Positions 42,704-51,212 are shown, numbered from the stretch's first letter. The stretch is DNA of 64,000 nucleotides from Bacteroidales bacterium (GCA_017458145.1 JAFTGA010000014.1:1-64000), one strand, 5' to 3'. Numbers and translations: made by a program. The notes: generated from the sequence alone by a model not told the origin.

Positions 42704-43996
42704 ATGAGAGTTTTGATGTTCGGGTGGGAGTTTCCCCCTCATATCGCAGGCGGTATCGGTACGGCCTGCGAGGGCATCGTCAAAGGTCTTGCGCACAACG
42801 GGGTCGAGACGATTTTCGTGATGCCCGCCGCCTCCGGCGACGAAGACCAGAGCTGCGCCACCATCCTCAATGCGAGCGATGTGCCGGTACAACACGTCAG
42901 CGATACCGTCGAGGAGTTCCTCGACAAGGTCAAGTTTATCAGTGTGGACTCCAGCATCGTCCCCTACGTGGATCCGGACGAGTATTTTGATGCCATCGAG
43001 AAGATGAAGCGCGAACAGGTCCGCGAGACCACGGTCGGCTTCGGACATAAGTTCAAGTTCTCCGGCAAGTACGGCGCCAACCTCTTGGAGGAGGTGTCCC
43101 GCTATGCCCAGGTGGGCGGCACCATCGCGATGCAGCACGCCGGCGAGTTCGATGTGATCCATGCCCATGACTGGCTGACCTATCTGGCCGGCATCGCAGC
43201 CAAGGAACTCTCGGGCAAGCCGCTGGTCGTGCACGTGCACGCCACTTCCTTCGACCGCGGGTCCGAGGACATGGTGGACTCCCGCGTGTACGCGATCGAG
43301 CGGCGCGGCATGGAAGCCGCGGACCGCGTGGTTACCGTGAGCGACCTGACGCGAAACATCGTCATCAATAAATACGGGATCGATCCGGCCAAGGTAGTGA
43401 CCGTCCACAATGCCGTCGATTTCAGCGGCCGGGAAAACCTCCAGGTCGAGCGCGGCGTGAAGGACAAGGTCGTGACGTTCCTGGGCCGCATCACCTTCCA
43501 GAAGGGTCCCGAGTATTTCATCGAGGCGGCGGCCAAGGTCCTCAAGCGCACGAAGAACGTCCGTTTCGTGATGGCGGGCAGCGGCGACATGATGCAGCGC
43601 GCTATCCGTCAGGTGGCCCGGCTCGGCATCTCCGACCGCTTCCACTTCACCGGATTCCTGCGCGGGCAGGAGGTGCAGAAGATGTTCGCCCTGTCGGACG
43701 TCTATATCATGCCGTCCGTTTCCGAACCGTTCGGTATCTCCCCGCTGGAGGCCATGCGCTCCAATGTCCCTTCCATCATTTCCCACCAGTCCGGAGCCGC
43801 CGAGGTGCTCAAGTATGCCCTCAAGGTGGATTTCTGGGATGTGGATGCCATGGCGGACGATATCTATGCGCTGCTGCAATATCCGGCCCTCTCCGACTTC
43901 GCCAACCGCCAGGGTTTCGACGAGGTCAACGCGCTCAAGTGGAACAACGCCACTGCGAAGCTCAAGAAAGTTTATGAATCAGTAGTCAACGAATAG
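42704..43996 (+). CDS. GT4/GT5-type glycosyltransferase, putative glycogen synthase
   Basis: A 430-residue GT-B protein. N-terminal MFGWEFPPHIAGGIGTACEGI carries the glycine-rich nucleotide-sugar loop; the C-terminal half has VTFLGRITFQKGPEYFIEAA and SEPFGISPLEAM, the retaining EX7E signature. DVIHAHDWLTYLAG is also typical of glycogen synthase-like enzymes. It lies between debranching enzyme and GH57, with no glgC (ADP-glucose pyrophosphorylase) in the window, so it may use UDP- or ADP-glucose from elsewhere. The GlgA role is inferred from context; other alpha-glucosyl transfers cannot be excluded. Confidence 0.83.
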   Translation: MRVLMFGWEFPPHIAGGIGTACEGIVKGLAHNGVETIFVMPAASGDEDQSCATILNASDVPVQHVSDTVEEFLDKVKFISVDSSIVPYVDPDEYFDAIEKMKREQVRETTVGFGHKFKFSGKYGANLLEEVSRYAQVGGTIAMQHAGEFDVIHAHDWLTYLAGIAAKELSGKPLVVHVHATSFDRGSEDMVDSRVYAIERRGMEAADRVVTVSDLTRNIVINKYGIDPAKVVTVHNAVDFSGRENLQVERGVKDKVVTFLGRITFQKGPEYFIEAAAKVLKRTKNVRFVMAGSGDMMQRAIRQVARLGISDRFHFTGFLRGQEVQKMFALSDVYIMPSVSEPFGISPLEAMRSNVPSIISHQSGAAEVLKYALKVDFWDVDAMADDIYALLQYPALSDFANRQGFDEVNALKWNNATAKLKKVYESVVNE

Positions 43997-44002
43997 CGAA
44001 AT

Positions 44003-45199
44003 ATGAAGAAGTCTATCTGCCTGTACTTCCAGGTCCATCAGCCTACCCGTCTCCGTCTTTACAGATTCTTCGATATCGGCAAGGACTCCCATTACTATGA
44101 TGATTTTGCCAACCGGACGATCCTCAAACGGATTGCCCAGAAGTGCTATCTCCCGATGAACGAGCTCCTGCTCGAGGCGATCACCAAGCAGAAAGGCAAG
44201 CTCAAGCTGGCCTTCTCCATCACGGGCTCCGCCCTGGAGCAGTTCGACCGTTATGCCCCCGAAGTCATCGAGAGCTTCCGCAAGCTCGCCGACACCGGCT
44301 GCGTGGAATTCCTCTGCGAGACCTACAACCATTCCCTGTCCTCGCTGGTCTCCAAGCCGGAGTTCGAGCACCAGGTGCTCAAGCACAAGGCGGCTGTCGA
44401 GCAGTATTTCGGCGTGACGCCCAAGACCTTCCGCAACACGGAGCTGATCTACTCGGACGGCATCGGGTCGATGGTCTATGACCTCGGTTTCAAGACCGTC
44501 CTGACCGAAGGCGCCCGCCACATCATGGGTTGGAAGAGTCCCAACTATGTCTATAACAACGACATGCAACCGTCCCAGAAGCTGTTGCTCCGCAATTATT
44601 CCCTGTCGGACGATGTTGCCTTCCGCTTTGCCGACCGGGACTGGAGCGAGTGGCCGCTGACGGCCGAGAAGTTCCTGGGCTGGCTCAAGGGTGCTGAAGG
44701 AGAGATCGTGAACCTCTTCATGGATTATGAGACCTTCGGCGAGCACCAGGGTGCCGAGTCCGGTATCTTCGAGTTCATGAGCGCCCTGCCCGCCCTCGTG
44801 GCGAAAGACAAGGAGATCGAGTTCGTGACGCCGTCCCGTGCCGCCACGAAGCACAAGTCCGTCGGCGACCTGTCCGTCCCGCAGCCCATCTCCTGGGCCG
44901 ACGAGGAGCGGGATACGTCCGCCTGGCTGGGCAATGAGCTCCAGCAGGATGCTTTCAACAAGCTCTATGGCCTGCAGGAAAAGCTTTCGATCCTGAACGA
45001 TGCCGCCCTTTGGGGGGACTTCGGCCGCCTGACCGAGAGCGACCACCTTTATTATATGTGCACCAAGTTCTTCACCGACGGCGACGTGCACAAGCGTTTC
45101 AGTCCGTACGATACGCCGTATGAGGCGTTTATAAACTATATGAATGTATTGAGCGATTTTATCATCCGGGTCAACAACGCGATGGCGGAGCGGGGATAG
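44003..45199 (+). CDS. GH57 family alpha-amylase/glucanotransferase-like enzyme
   Basis: A 398-residue cytoplasmic protein. ICLYFQVHQPTRLRLYRFFD is the GH57 region 1 with its catalytic-site His; LCETYNHSLSSL is region 2. The nucleophile is Glu147 (FRNTELIYSD) and acid/base Asp241 (NLFMDYETFGEH). GH57 members hydrolyse or transfer alpha-1,4- or alpha-1,6-glucosyl units. It starts six bases after the glycosyltransferase and ends 22 before the phosphorylase. It may trim or rearrange the internal glucan. The specific reaction is not readable. Confidence 0.92.
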   Translation: MKKSICLYFQVHQPTRLRLYRFFDIGKDSHYYDDFANRTILKRIAQKCYLPMNELLLEAITKQKGKLKLAFSITGSALEQFDRYAPEVIESFRKLADTGCVEFLCETYNHSLSSLVSKPEFEHQVLKHKAAVEQYFGVTPKTFRNTELIYSDGIGSMVYDLGFKTVLTEGARHIMGWKSPNYVYNNDMQPSQKLLLRNYSLSDDVAFRFADRDWSEWPLTAEKFLGWLKGAEGEIVNLFMDYETFGEHQGAESGIFEFMSALPALVAKDKEIEFVTPSRAATKHKSVGDLSVPQPISWADEERDTSAWLGNELQQDAFNKLYGLQEKLSILNDAALWGDFGRLTESDHLYYMCTKFFTDGDVHKRFSPYDTPYEAFINYMNVLSDFIIRVNNAMAERG

Positions 45200-45221
45200 G
45201 AATCGTTTAAAAAAGTAGTGT

Positions 45222-47783
45222 ATGATGAATCAATTTGTAAATGCCGCGCCCGCGTGGAAAAGTGTGATGGTGACGCGGCGGCTTCCGGAGGAACTCTCCG
45301 GCCTTGAGACCCTTTGCAAGAACCTTTGGTGGTGCTGGAATGACAAGGCCAAGGCCCTGTTCCGCACGGTGGATTATGAACTGTGGCACAAATCCGGTCA
45401 TAACCCGATGGTGATCCTGGACAAGGTCAGCCTGAAGAGGTACAACGAACTCGCCAAGGACAAGGAGTTCCTGGGCCGCCTGGCCGAGGTGATGGATGAG
45501 TTCAACGCCTATATGAAGGCCAAGGAAGAGCGTACGGAGCCTTCCGTGGGCTATTTCTGCATGGAATACGGCCTGGATACTTCCCTGATGATTTATTCCG
45601 GCGGTCTGGGCATCCTGGCCGGCGATTATCTCAAGGAAACCAGCGACATGAATGTCAATCTGGTGGCCGTGGGCCTGCTGTACCGCTATGGCTATTTCAC
45701 CCAACGGCTGACCCCGCAGGGCAACCAGGTGGCCGAGTACAAGCCGCAGGACTTCCTCAAGATTCCGGCTGAGCCGGTGCTTGATGAGAACGGTGCCTGG
45801 AAGACCGTCAGGGTGCAGATGCCGGGCCACATGATGAGCGCCCGCATCTGGAAGGTGGCCGTCGGGCGCACGGATCTCTATCTGCTGGATACCGACTATG
45901 AGGACAATATCCCGGAAGACCGCCAGGTCACCCACCAGCTTTACGGCGGCGACTGGGAGAACCGCCTGAAGCAGGAGATTCTCCTGGGTATCGGCGGTAT
46001 GCGCGCACTGCGCGTACTCGGGCTTGCTCCCAAGATCTACCACTACAACGAGGGCCATGCCGCCTTTGCCGGCCTTGAGCGCCTGCGCGAGTGCATCCAG
46101 GACGAGCATCTGTCTTTCGACGAGGCAATGGAACTGGTCCGTGCTTCCGGCCTCTACACGACCCACACACCGGTCCCGGCCGGCCACGATGCTTTCTCCG
46201 AAGAGATGATCGGCCGCTATTTCGGCCATTATCCCCACCGGCTCGGCATCGACTGGCGCACCATGATGAGTCTGGGCAAGATCGATCCGGACAACCACGA
46301 CGAGAAGTTCTCCATGAGCCATCTTGCCGCCAACCTCTCGCAGAATGTCAACGGCGTGTCGATGCTGCACGGCAAGGTGAGCCAGGATATTTTCGCCGAC
46401 ATGTATCCGGGCTATCTTCCGGAAGAGCTTTATATCAGCTATGTGACCAACGGCGTCCATTATCCGACCTGGGCGTCCAAGTATTGGAAAGAACTGCACG
46501 CCCGCGTGTTCGGCCCGGAGTTCCAGACCCACCACTATGACAAGAAGTGTTTCGAAGGGATCTATTCCGTGCCCGACGGAGAGATCTGGGACATCCGCCG
46601 TACGCTCAAGAAGGAGCTGGTCCGTGCGATCAGGGAGCGCCTGAGCGATCCGCAGATGAGCGCCCACTATACGCCGACGCAGGTCGTCACGATCAAGGAG
46701 CGTCTGCGCGAGGATGTGCTGACGATCGGTTTCGCCCGCCGCTTCGCGACCTACAAGCGCGCCACGCTGCTTTTCAGCGATCTTGACCGGCTTGATGCCA
46801 TCGTCAACGATCCCAAACGTCCTGTGCAGTTCATTTTCGCCGGCAAGGCCCATCCCGCCGACGGGATGGGACAGGACCTGATCAAGCAGATCATCGAGAT
46901 CAGCAAGCATGACCGCTTCCTGGGCCGTATCATCTTCGTGCCCGGCTACGACATCACGCTCGCCAAGCGCCTGGTCCAGGGCGTGGACGTGTGGCTCAAC
47001 AATCCTACCCGTCCGCTCGAGGCTTCCGGCACATCCGGCGAGAAGGCCGCCATGAACGGCGTGATGCATTTCTCCGTGCTGGACGGCTGGTGGGTTGAGG
47101 GTTATAAGGAGGGTGCCGGCTGGGCGCTTCCGCTCGAAAGTACCTATGATGACAACAACTACCAGAACGAACTGGACGCGGCCACGATCTATGCCACGAT
47201 CGAGAACGAAATCGCCACGACCTACTACGATGTGGATCCGTCCGTCGGCCTGTCTCCGGTCTGGGTGAGCTATATCAAGAATACGATTGCCCGGGTGGCT
47301 TGCAATTTCACGACCAACCGGATGCTGACCGACTATTGCAACCAGTACTACGAGCCGCAGTACAAGCGCTTTATGGAACTGGTGGCGGATAATGCCAGGG
47401 CGGCCCGCGAGATTGCTGCCTGGAAGCGCGCCGTACTTGCCGAGTGGAACAGCATCCGCGTCGTCTCCAGCACCGAGCCGGCACCGTCCTATGTGCTCTC
47501 CTCGAACAATATGCTGAAGAGCAAGGTCGAACTTGACCTGGGCCGCCTGAAGCCGGAGGATATCGGCGTGGAGATTGTCTTCACCACGACCGACGCCAAA
47601 GGTCAGCAGCGTATCCAGGAGGTCGCCGAGCTGAAACTGACCGGCTATGAGAACGGTGTCGCCACCTATGAGACGGAGGTGCTTCCCGAGCATACGGGCA
47701 TGTACCAGGTGGGCAAGCGTGTCTTCCCGAAGAACCCGCGTCTGCCGCACCGTCAGGACTTCCCGCTCGTGAAATGGCTGTAG
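45222..47783 (+). CDS. glgP: Alpha-glucan (glycogen) phosphorylase, GT35 with DUF3417 N-terminus
   Basis: An 853-residue enzyme that releases glucose 1-phosphate from alpha-1,4-glucan with pyridoxal phosphate. The N-terminal segment PEELSGLETLCKNLWWCWND is the DUF3417 signature of the shorter bacterial and archaeal phosphorylases. EYGLDTSLMIYSGGLGILAGDYL and YHYNEGHAAF mark the active site; the PLP lysine is Lys608 in ASGTSGEKAAMNG. An AMP/serine control loop like that of muscle enzyme is absent. It closes the glucan set: store by transferase and branching enzyme, mobilise by phosphorylase and debranching enzyme. The ribF start lies inside its last codons. Confidence 0.95.
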   Translation: MMNQFVNAAPAWKSVMVTRRLPEELSGLETLCKNLWWCWNDKAKALFRTVDYELWHKSGHNPMVILDKVSLKRYNELAKDKEFLGRLAEVMDEFNAYMKAKEERTEPSVGYFCMEYGLDTSLMIYSGGLGILAGDYLKETSDMNVNLVAVGLLYRYGYFTQRLTPQGNQVAEYKPQDFLKIPAEPVLDENGAWKTVRVQMPGHMMSARIWKVAVGRTDLYLLDTDYEDNIPEDRQVTHQLYGGDWENRLKQEILLGIGGMRALRVLGLAPKIYHYNEGHAAFAGLERLRECIQDEHLSFDEAMELVRASGLYTTHTPVPAGHDAFSEEMIGRYFGHYPHRLGIDWRTMMSLGKIDPDNHDEKFSMSHLAANLSQNVNGVSMLHGKVSQDIFADMYPGYLPEELYISYVTNGVHYPTWASKYWKELHARVFGPEFQTHHYDKKCFEGIYSVPDGEIWDIRRTLKKELVRAIRERLSDPQMSAHYTPTQVVTIKERLREDVLTIGFARRFATYKRATLLFSDLDRLDAIVNDPKRPVQFIFAGKAHPADGMGQDLIKQIIEISKHDRFLGRIIFVPGYDITLAKRLVQGVDVWLNNPTRPLEASGTSGEKAAMNGVMHFSVLDGWWVEGYKEGAGWALPLESTYDDNNYQNELDAATIYATIENEIATTYYDVDPSVGLSPVWVSYIKNTIARVACNFTTNRMLTDYCNQYYEPQYKRFMELVADNARAAREIAAWKRAVLAEWNSIRVVSSTEPAPSYVLSSNNMLKSKVELDLGRLKPEDIGVEIVFTTTDAKGQQRIQEVAELKLTGYENGVATYETEVLPEHTGMYQVGKRVFPKNPRLPHRQDFPLVKWL

Positions 47784-48778
47784 TCGCCACCGGTTTTTTC
47801 GACGGGGTCCATCTCGGGCACCGCAGAGTCATCCAGACGCTCGTCTCCTCTGCCCGTGAAAAGGGCGAGGAGGCGATTGTCGTTACGTTCGTGCAGCATC
47901 CGCGCGCTGTCCTGCAGCAGGATGCGCGCAGCCTGCGGCTCCTGAATTCGCCGCAGGAGAAGGAGGCCCTGTTGCGCTCGCTCGGTGTGGACCGGGTGGT
48001 GGCGCTGCCCTTTGACCGCGCCTTTGCGCGGCTCACGGCGGCGGAGTACATCCGGGATGTCCTGATCGGGCGTTTCGGCGCCACCACGCTCATCCTCGGT
48101 TACGACAACCGCCTGGGCTCTGACCGGCTCACCCCCGAACTCATCACCCCGTTGGCTGAATCTCTGGGCCTGGAAGTCGAAATAGTCCCTCCGGCGGCCG
48201 TTGCCGGAATGCCATCCGAGAGCTTGCCTCCGGAAACGCCTCGCTTCGCTCGGCCCCACCGCAGCGCTTCGCTTGCGGTCCCCCCTCTTACGGTGCCGAG
48301 GGTGGCACGGTTTCTGGAGGCAACTCCCGGAATGGCCTCTATTCCGGCAATGGCTGTCAGTTCGACGAAGATACGCGAAGCGTTGTCCATAGGGGATGTC
48401 GAGGCTGCGGAGGCGATGTTGGGCTACCCGTACGGGCTGCGGGGCGTCGTAGTGGGCGGCAAGCAGCTGGGACGCACGATCGGGTTCCCGACGGCGAATC
48501 TGCGCCTGTACGACCCGCTCAAGCTGGTCCCCGCGCGAGGCGTCTATCTGACGGAGGTGGAGGTCGTAGGCGGGCATTCCTGGGGGATGACCAACGTCGG
48601 CGATATCATCGAGACCCATATTTTCGACTTCAATGAGGATATCTACGGGCTGGACCTGGAGATCCGTTTCCGGTACTGGCTGCGCCCGATGCACGGGTTC
48701 GACTCGCTGGAAGCGCTGAAAATGCAACTTGCGGCGGACGAATCCGTCTGTCGTGCGCTGTTGGGTTTTCCGAAATAA
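47774..48778 (+). CDS. ribF: Bifunctional riboflavin kinase/FAD synthetase with a 50-residue in-frame palindrome insertion
   Basis: A 334-residue protein. The FAD synthetase half has the nucleotidyltransferase signature GFFDGVHLGHRRV and VSSTKIREALSIGD; the kinase half has VVGGKQLGRTIGFPTANL and FDFNEDIYGLDLEIRF. It converts riboflavin to FMN and FAD. The start overlaps glgP by ten bases, and the N-terminal strand before MAVVATGFFDG is shorter than usual. Residues about 143-193 (MPSESLPPE to PGMASIPA) have no counterpart between the usual EVVPP strand and SSTKIR; they are encoded by a nested palindrome at 48201-48350. Both active sites surround the insert and look intact. Confidence 0.93.
   Translation: MAVVATGFFDGVHLGHRRVIQTLVSSAREKGEEAIVVTFVQHPRAVLQQDARSLRLLNSPQEKEALLRSLGVDRVVALPFDRAFARLTAAEYIRDVLIGRFGATTLILGYDNRLGSDRLTPELITPLAESLGLEVEIVPPAAVAGMPSESLPPETPRFARPHRSASLAVPPLTVPRVARFLEATPGMASIPAMAVSSTKIREALSIGDVEAAEAMLGYPYGLRGVVVGGKQLGRTIGFPTANLRLYDPLKLVPARGVYLTEVEVVGGHSWGMTNVGDIIETHIFDFNEDIYGLDLEIRFRYWLRPMHGFDSLEALKMQLAADESVCRALLGFPK
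48201..48350. repeat. 150-nt nested palindromic element inside ribF
   Basis: TTGCCGGAAT (48201-48210) pairs with ATTCCGGCAA (48341-48350). Then CCATCCGAGAG pairs imperfectly with CTCCCGGAATGG, and TTGCCTCCGGAAAC (48224-48237) pairs with GTTTCTGGAGGCAA (48310-48323). CTCGGC (48249-48254) pairs with GCCGAG (48295-48300), and ACCGCA (48258-48263) with TGCGGT (48274-48279). All pairs nest, giving one long stem with a hairpin tip. The length is 50 codons and the frame stays open. Confidence 0.85.
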
Positions 48779-48790
48779 TTTGTATCTTTG
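48761..48790 (+). promoter_or_regulatory. Promoter of greA
   Basis: TTG (48761-48763), a 19-base spacer and TATCTTTG (48783-48790) match the Bacteroidota consensus. The promoter overlaps the end of ribF. Transcription would begin near 48797, giving a leader of about 72 bases. Confidence 0.75.
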
Positions 48791-48803
48791 CAAATACATA
48801 AGG

Positions 48804-48831
48804 GTTCTGCCGACAGGCAGGACTCCTTTTT
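48804..48831 (+). terminator. Terminator-like hairpin in the greA leader
   Basis: An eight-pair stem (GTTCTGCC with GGCAGGAC, one G-T pair) has loop GACA, followed by TCC and five T. It lies between the greA promoter and ATG, so it could be an attenuator or a terminator for ribF read-through. Confidence 0.6.
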
Positions 48832-48868
48832 AGTTGAATGAACTGGAAAAGAAGATTCGAAAACAATT

Positions 48869-49339
48869 ATGGCAGAAGTACATTACATGAGCCAGGAAGG
48901 GCTGGACAAGCTCAAGAAAGAACTCGCCGAGGCGCTTGCCCAGCGTCCGGTCATTTCCGCTGCTATCGCAGAAGCGCGTGAGAAGGGTGACCTCTCTGAG
49001 AATGCTGAATATGAATCTGCGCGCGAGGCACAGGGCCTCCTCGAACTGCGGATTGCAAAGCTGCAGAACCAGGTCGTGAACGCGAAGGTGCTGGATGCCT
49101 CGCAGCTCAACTCCGATCAGGTCCAGATGCTGAATACCGTCAAGGTGGAGAACCTTGCCAACCACCGGGTGATGGTGCTCACGATCGTGGGGGAGAGCGA
49201 GGCCGATTTCTCCAAAGGCAAGCTCGCCGCCACCACCCCGATCGGCAAGGCCCTGATGGGCCACAGCAAGGGTGAGACGGTCGAGGCCAAGGTCCCTTCC
49301 GGAATTATGAAATTCAAAATACTCGATATCACTTTCTGA
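48869..49339 (+). CDS. greA: Transcription elongation factor GreA
   Basis: A 156-residue protein with the GreA N-terminal coiled coil (YMSQEGLDKLKKELAEALAQRP, AIAEAREKGDLSENAEYESAREAQG, carrying the acidic tip residues Asp and Glu) and the FKBP-like C-terminal domain (ATTPIGKALMGHSKGETVEAKVPSGIMKFKILDI). It rescues backtracked RNA polymerase by stimulating transcript cleavage. It has its own promoter and a hairpin in its leader. Its stop overlaps the next ATG by one base (TGATG). Confidence 0.96.
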   Translation: MAEVHYMSQEGLDKLKKELAEALAQRPVISAAIAEAREKGDLSENAEYESAREAQGLLELRIAKLQNQVVNAKVLDASQLNSDQVQMLNTVKVENLANHRVMVLTIVGESEADFSKGKLAATTPIGKALMGHSKGETVEAKVPSGIMKFKILDITF

Positions 49340-49746
49340 TGGCTACCCTGTTTACCCGCATCGCCAATGGCGAGATTCCGTCCTATAAAGTGGCGGAGAG
49401 CGACGACTACTATGCCTTCCTGGACATCAGCCCGCTGGCTCTGGGCCATACGCTCGTGATTCCCAAGAAGGTCGAGGATGACTACCTTTTCCATCTGGAC
49501 GAGGCTACCTATGCCGGCCTCTGGGCTTTTGCCCGGAAGGTCGCGCAGGCCCTCAAGGCCGCCGTGCCCTGCCAGCGCGTTGGCGTGGCCGTGCTCGGCA
49601 TGGAGGTTCCCCATACCCATATCCACCTCGTCCCGCTGCAGACCGAGGGCGACCTGGATTTCCGCAAGACGCGTCCGGCCATCAGCCCGGAACAAATGGC
49701 GCAGACTGCTGCCGCAATCCTCTCCGAATATGAAAAATTGCAATAA
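49339..49746 (+). CDS. HIT family nucleotide-binding protein (HinT-like)
   Basis: A 135-residue protein with the N-terminal TLFTRIANGEIPSYKVAESDDYYAFLDISPLALGHTLVIPK and the catalytic histidine triad HTHIHLVP near residue 95. HinT-type enzymes hydrolyse adenosine phosphoramidates and related nucleoside phosphoanhydrides. It is translationally coupled to greA and overlaps the following lipoprotein gene by 17 bases. Confidence 0.93.
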   Translation: MATLFTRIANGEIPSYKVAESDDYYAFLDISPLALGHTLVIPKKVEDDYLFHLDEATYAGLWAFARKVAQALKAAVPCQRVGVAVLGMEVPHTHIHLVPLQTEGDLDFRKTRPAISPEQMAQTAAAILSEYEKLQ

Positions 49747-50830
49747 ACTCCTGGCGCTTGCGCTGTCCGTCCTGGCCGTGGCCGCATGCGCCGACAAGGC
49801 CTGCATCCGAGGCACCCTTGAAGGTGCAGCCAACAGCAAAATCGTGGTCAAGCAGTTGGATATCAATTCCTATCGTAACCTTGACACCGTCAAGACCGGT
49901 GCAAACGGATCTTTCCGCTACGATGTGAAGGTGGCTGCCGGCCAGCCGGAATTCATCTATCTCTTCTACGGCGACACGCGTGTGGCCGCGCTCCTGCTTG
50001 AAAAAGGGGAGAAGGTTACCGTCCAGGCCGATACCCTGGGCCGCTATACCGTGTCGGGATCCGAAGGTTCCGCCGAGCTGGCCAAGGTGGACAAGGCCTA
50101 TTCCGATTTCATCGCAAACCTGCATGCGCATGAGTCCGAGCCCACGGCGATGACCCGCGACTACATCCAGCACTACCGCGACAATGTGAAATATGTGATG
50201 GAGCATCCCTACTCGCTGACCACGGTCCCTGTGTTCTTCGAGCGGCTGGGCGACGCCTCCATCTTCTCCCAGGTCACGGATGCGATCCTGTTCCGCAAGG
50301 GGGCGGATTCGCTCAAGACCGTGTATCCGGATTCCCGCTATGTCAAGGCGCTTGACAAGGAAGCGGCTCGCCGGATGCGCCTGCTGGAGATCAACGGGCA
50401 GTTGCAGACGGCTGCGGAGACTTCTTTCCCGGACATCGTCCTGCCCGACATCAACGGGGAGAAACGCTCCCTGAGCGAGGTGGACGCCAAGGTCATCCTG
50501 GTCCATTTCTGGGACGCGTCCGATGCCGCGCAGAAGATGTTCAGCATCGATACGCTGCTGCCGCTGTACCGGGATTTCCACAACCGCGGATTCGAGATTT
50601 ACTCCATCTGCTGCACGCCCGACAAACCGGAATGGGCTTCGTCCGTGCTGGCGCAGAAGCTCCCCTGGATCAATGTGAACGACGGTATGGGCGGCGCTTC
50701 TCCCGCCGTCGTCACCTATGGCGTGAATGAGCTGCCGTATTCTTTCCTGATCATCGACGGGGAGATCAATACCCGCCGGCTCGGCGGCATCGAGGGACTG
50801 CGCAAGGAGCTTTCCCGCCTGCTGAAATAA
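49730..50830 (+). CDS. DUF4369-type lipoprotein with a TlpA-like domain lacking redox cysteines
   Basis: A 366-residue lipoprotein (MKNCNKLLALALSVLAVAACADK). The N-terminal part (CIRGTLEGAANSKIVVKQLDINSYRNLDTVKTGANGSFRYDV) matches the DUF4369 module. The C-terminal thioredoxin-fold domain runs PDIVLPDINGEKRSLSEV, VILVHFWDASDAAQKMFSID, FEIYSICCTPDKPEW and ELPYSFLIIDG. Where TlpA/ResA has Cys-X-X-Cys, this one has ASDA, so classic disulphide exchange is unlikely; two adjacent Cys follow in SICCT. Start ATG 49730 lies inside the HIT gene and gives the lipobox. Function unknown; it may be a binding or structural variant. Confidence 0.82.
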   Translation: MKNCNKLLALALSVLAVAACADKACIRGTLEGAANSKIVVKQLDINSYRNLDTVKTGANGSFRYDVKVAAGQPEFIYLFYGDTRVAALLLEKGEKVTVQADTLGRYTVSGSEGSAELAKVDKAYSDFIANLHAHESEPTAMTRDYIQHYRDNVKYVMEHPYSLTTVPVFFERLGDASIFSQVTDAILFRKGADSLKTVYPDSRYVKALDKEAARRMRLLEINGQLQTAAETSFPDIVLPDINGEKRSLSEVDAKVILVHFWDASDAAQKMFSIDTLLPLYRDFHNRGFEIYSICCTPDKPEWASSVLAQKLPWINVNDGMGGASPAVVTYGVNELPYSFLIIDGEINTRRLGGIEGLRKELSRLLK

Positions 50831-50845
50831 TAGCATGTCAACGTT

Positions 50846-50886
50846 AAACAAATACCGGGAAGCGCATCGCTTTCCGGTATTTGTTT
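50846..50886. terminator. Bidirectional intrinsic terminator
   Basis: AAACAAATACCGG (50846-50858) pairs with CCGGTATTTGTTT (50874-50886), with AAGC/GCTT inside. T-rich ends occur in both directions between convergent genes. The right arm includes part of the minus-strand gene's TAA stop. Confidence 0.88.
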
Positions 50887-51211
50887 ATTCATCGAACTTC
50901 GGTTTCAGGATCTCGGAATAGAGGATCAGTTTTTTCTTGTCAATCTCGAGTTTCTTTTCTTCCGGTTTGTCCTTTGTCTTTTCCAGTCTGTTGATCGCCC
51001 GCTGCCCTTCGCTCTCGGGATGCGGCTCCATAAGGGGGAGCGTCACGTTGTCGGATGCGCTTTCCGGGTCCGTCAGCGGGGCTGCGGGGGTATGGATGGC
51101 CGGACTGCCGTGCTGGGCTGAGCCAGCGGTCTTTTGGGCTTTGGCGCGCTTGTCCAGGATGGTGATGACAAGCGGGATGAGGAACATCAGGAGGGGAATC
51201 AGGACTTCCAT
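50885..51211 (-). CDS. Small membrane-anchored protein of unknown function
   Basis: A 108-residue protein. Residues 1-18 (MEVLIPLLMFLIPLVITI) form one hydrophobic helix, followed by DKRAKAQK, a Pro/Ser/Ala-rich linker and a charged C-terminal segment (RAINRLEKTKDKPEEKKLEIDKKKLILYSEILKPKFDE). The end has a helical, lysine-rich look and the sequence LILYSEILKPKFDE. I have seen similar short proteins near tsaB in this phylum but know no role. The start at 51211 is two bases after the tsaB stop; upstream in-frame codons run into tsaB and are rejected. Confidence 0.7.
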   Translation of the reverse strand: MEVLIPLLMFLIPLVITILDKRAKAQKTAGSAQHGSPAIHTPAAPLTDPESASDNVTLPLMEPHPESEGQRAINRLEKTKDKPEEKKLEIDKKKLILYSEILKPKFDE

Positions 51212-51212
51212 G

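Noticed and set aside
45207..47750. 847-codon minus-strand frame
   Set aside because: It is antisense to glucan phosphorylase, with no motif and no promoter.
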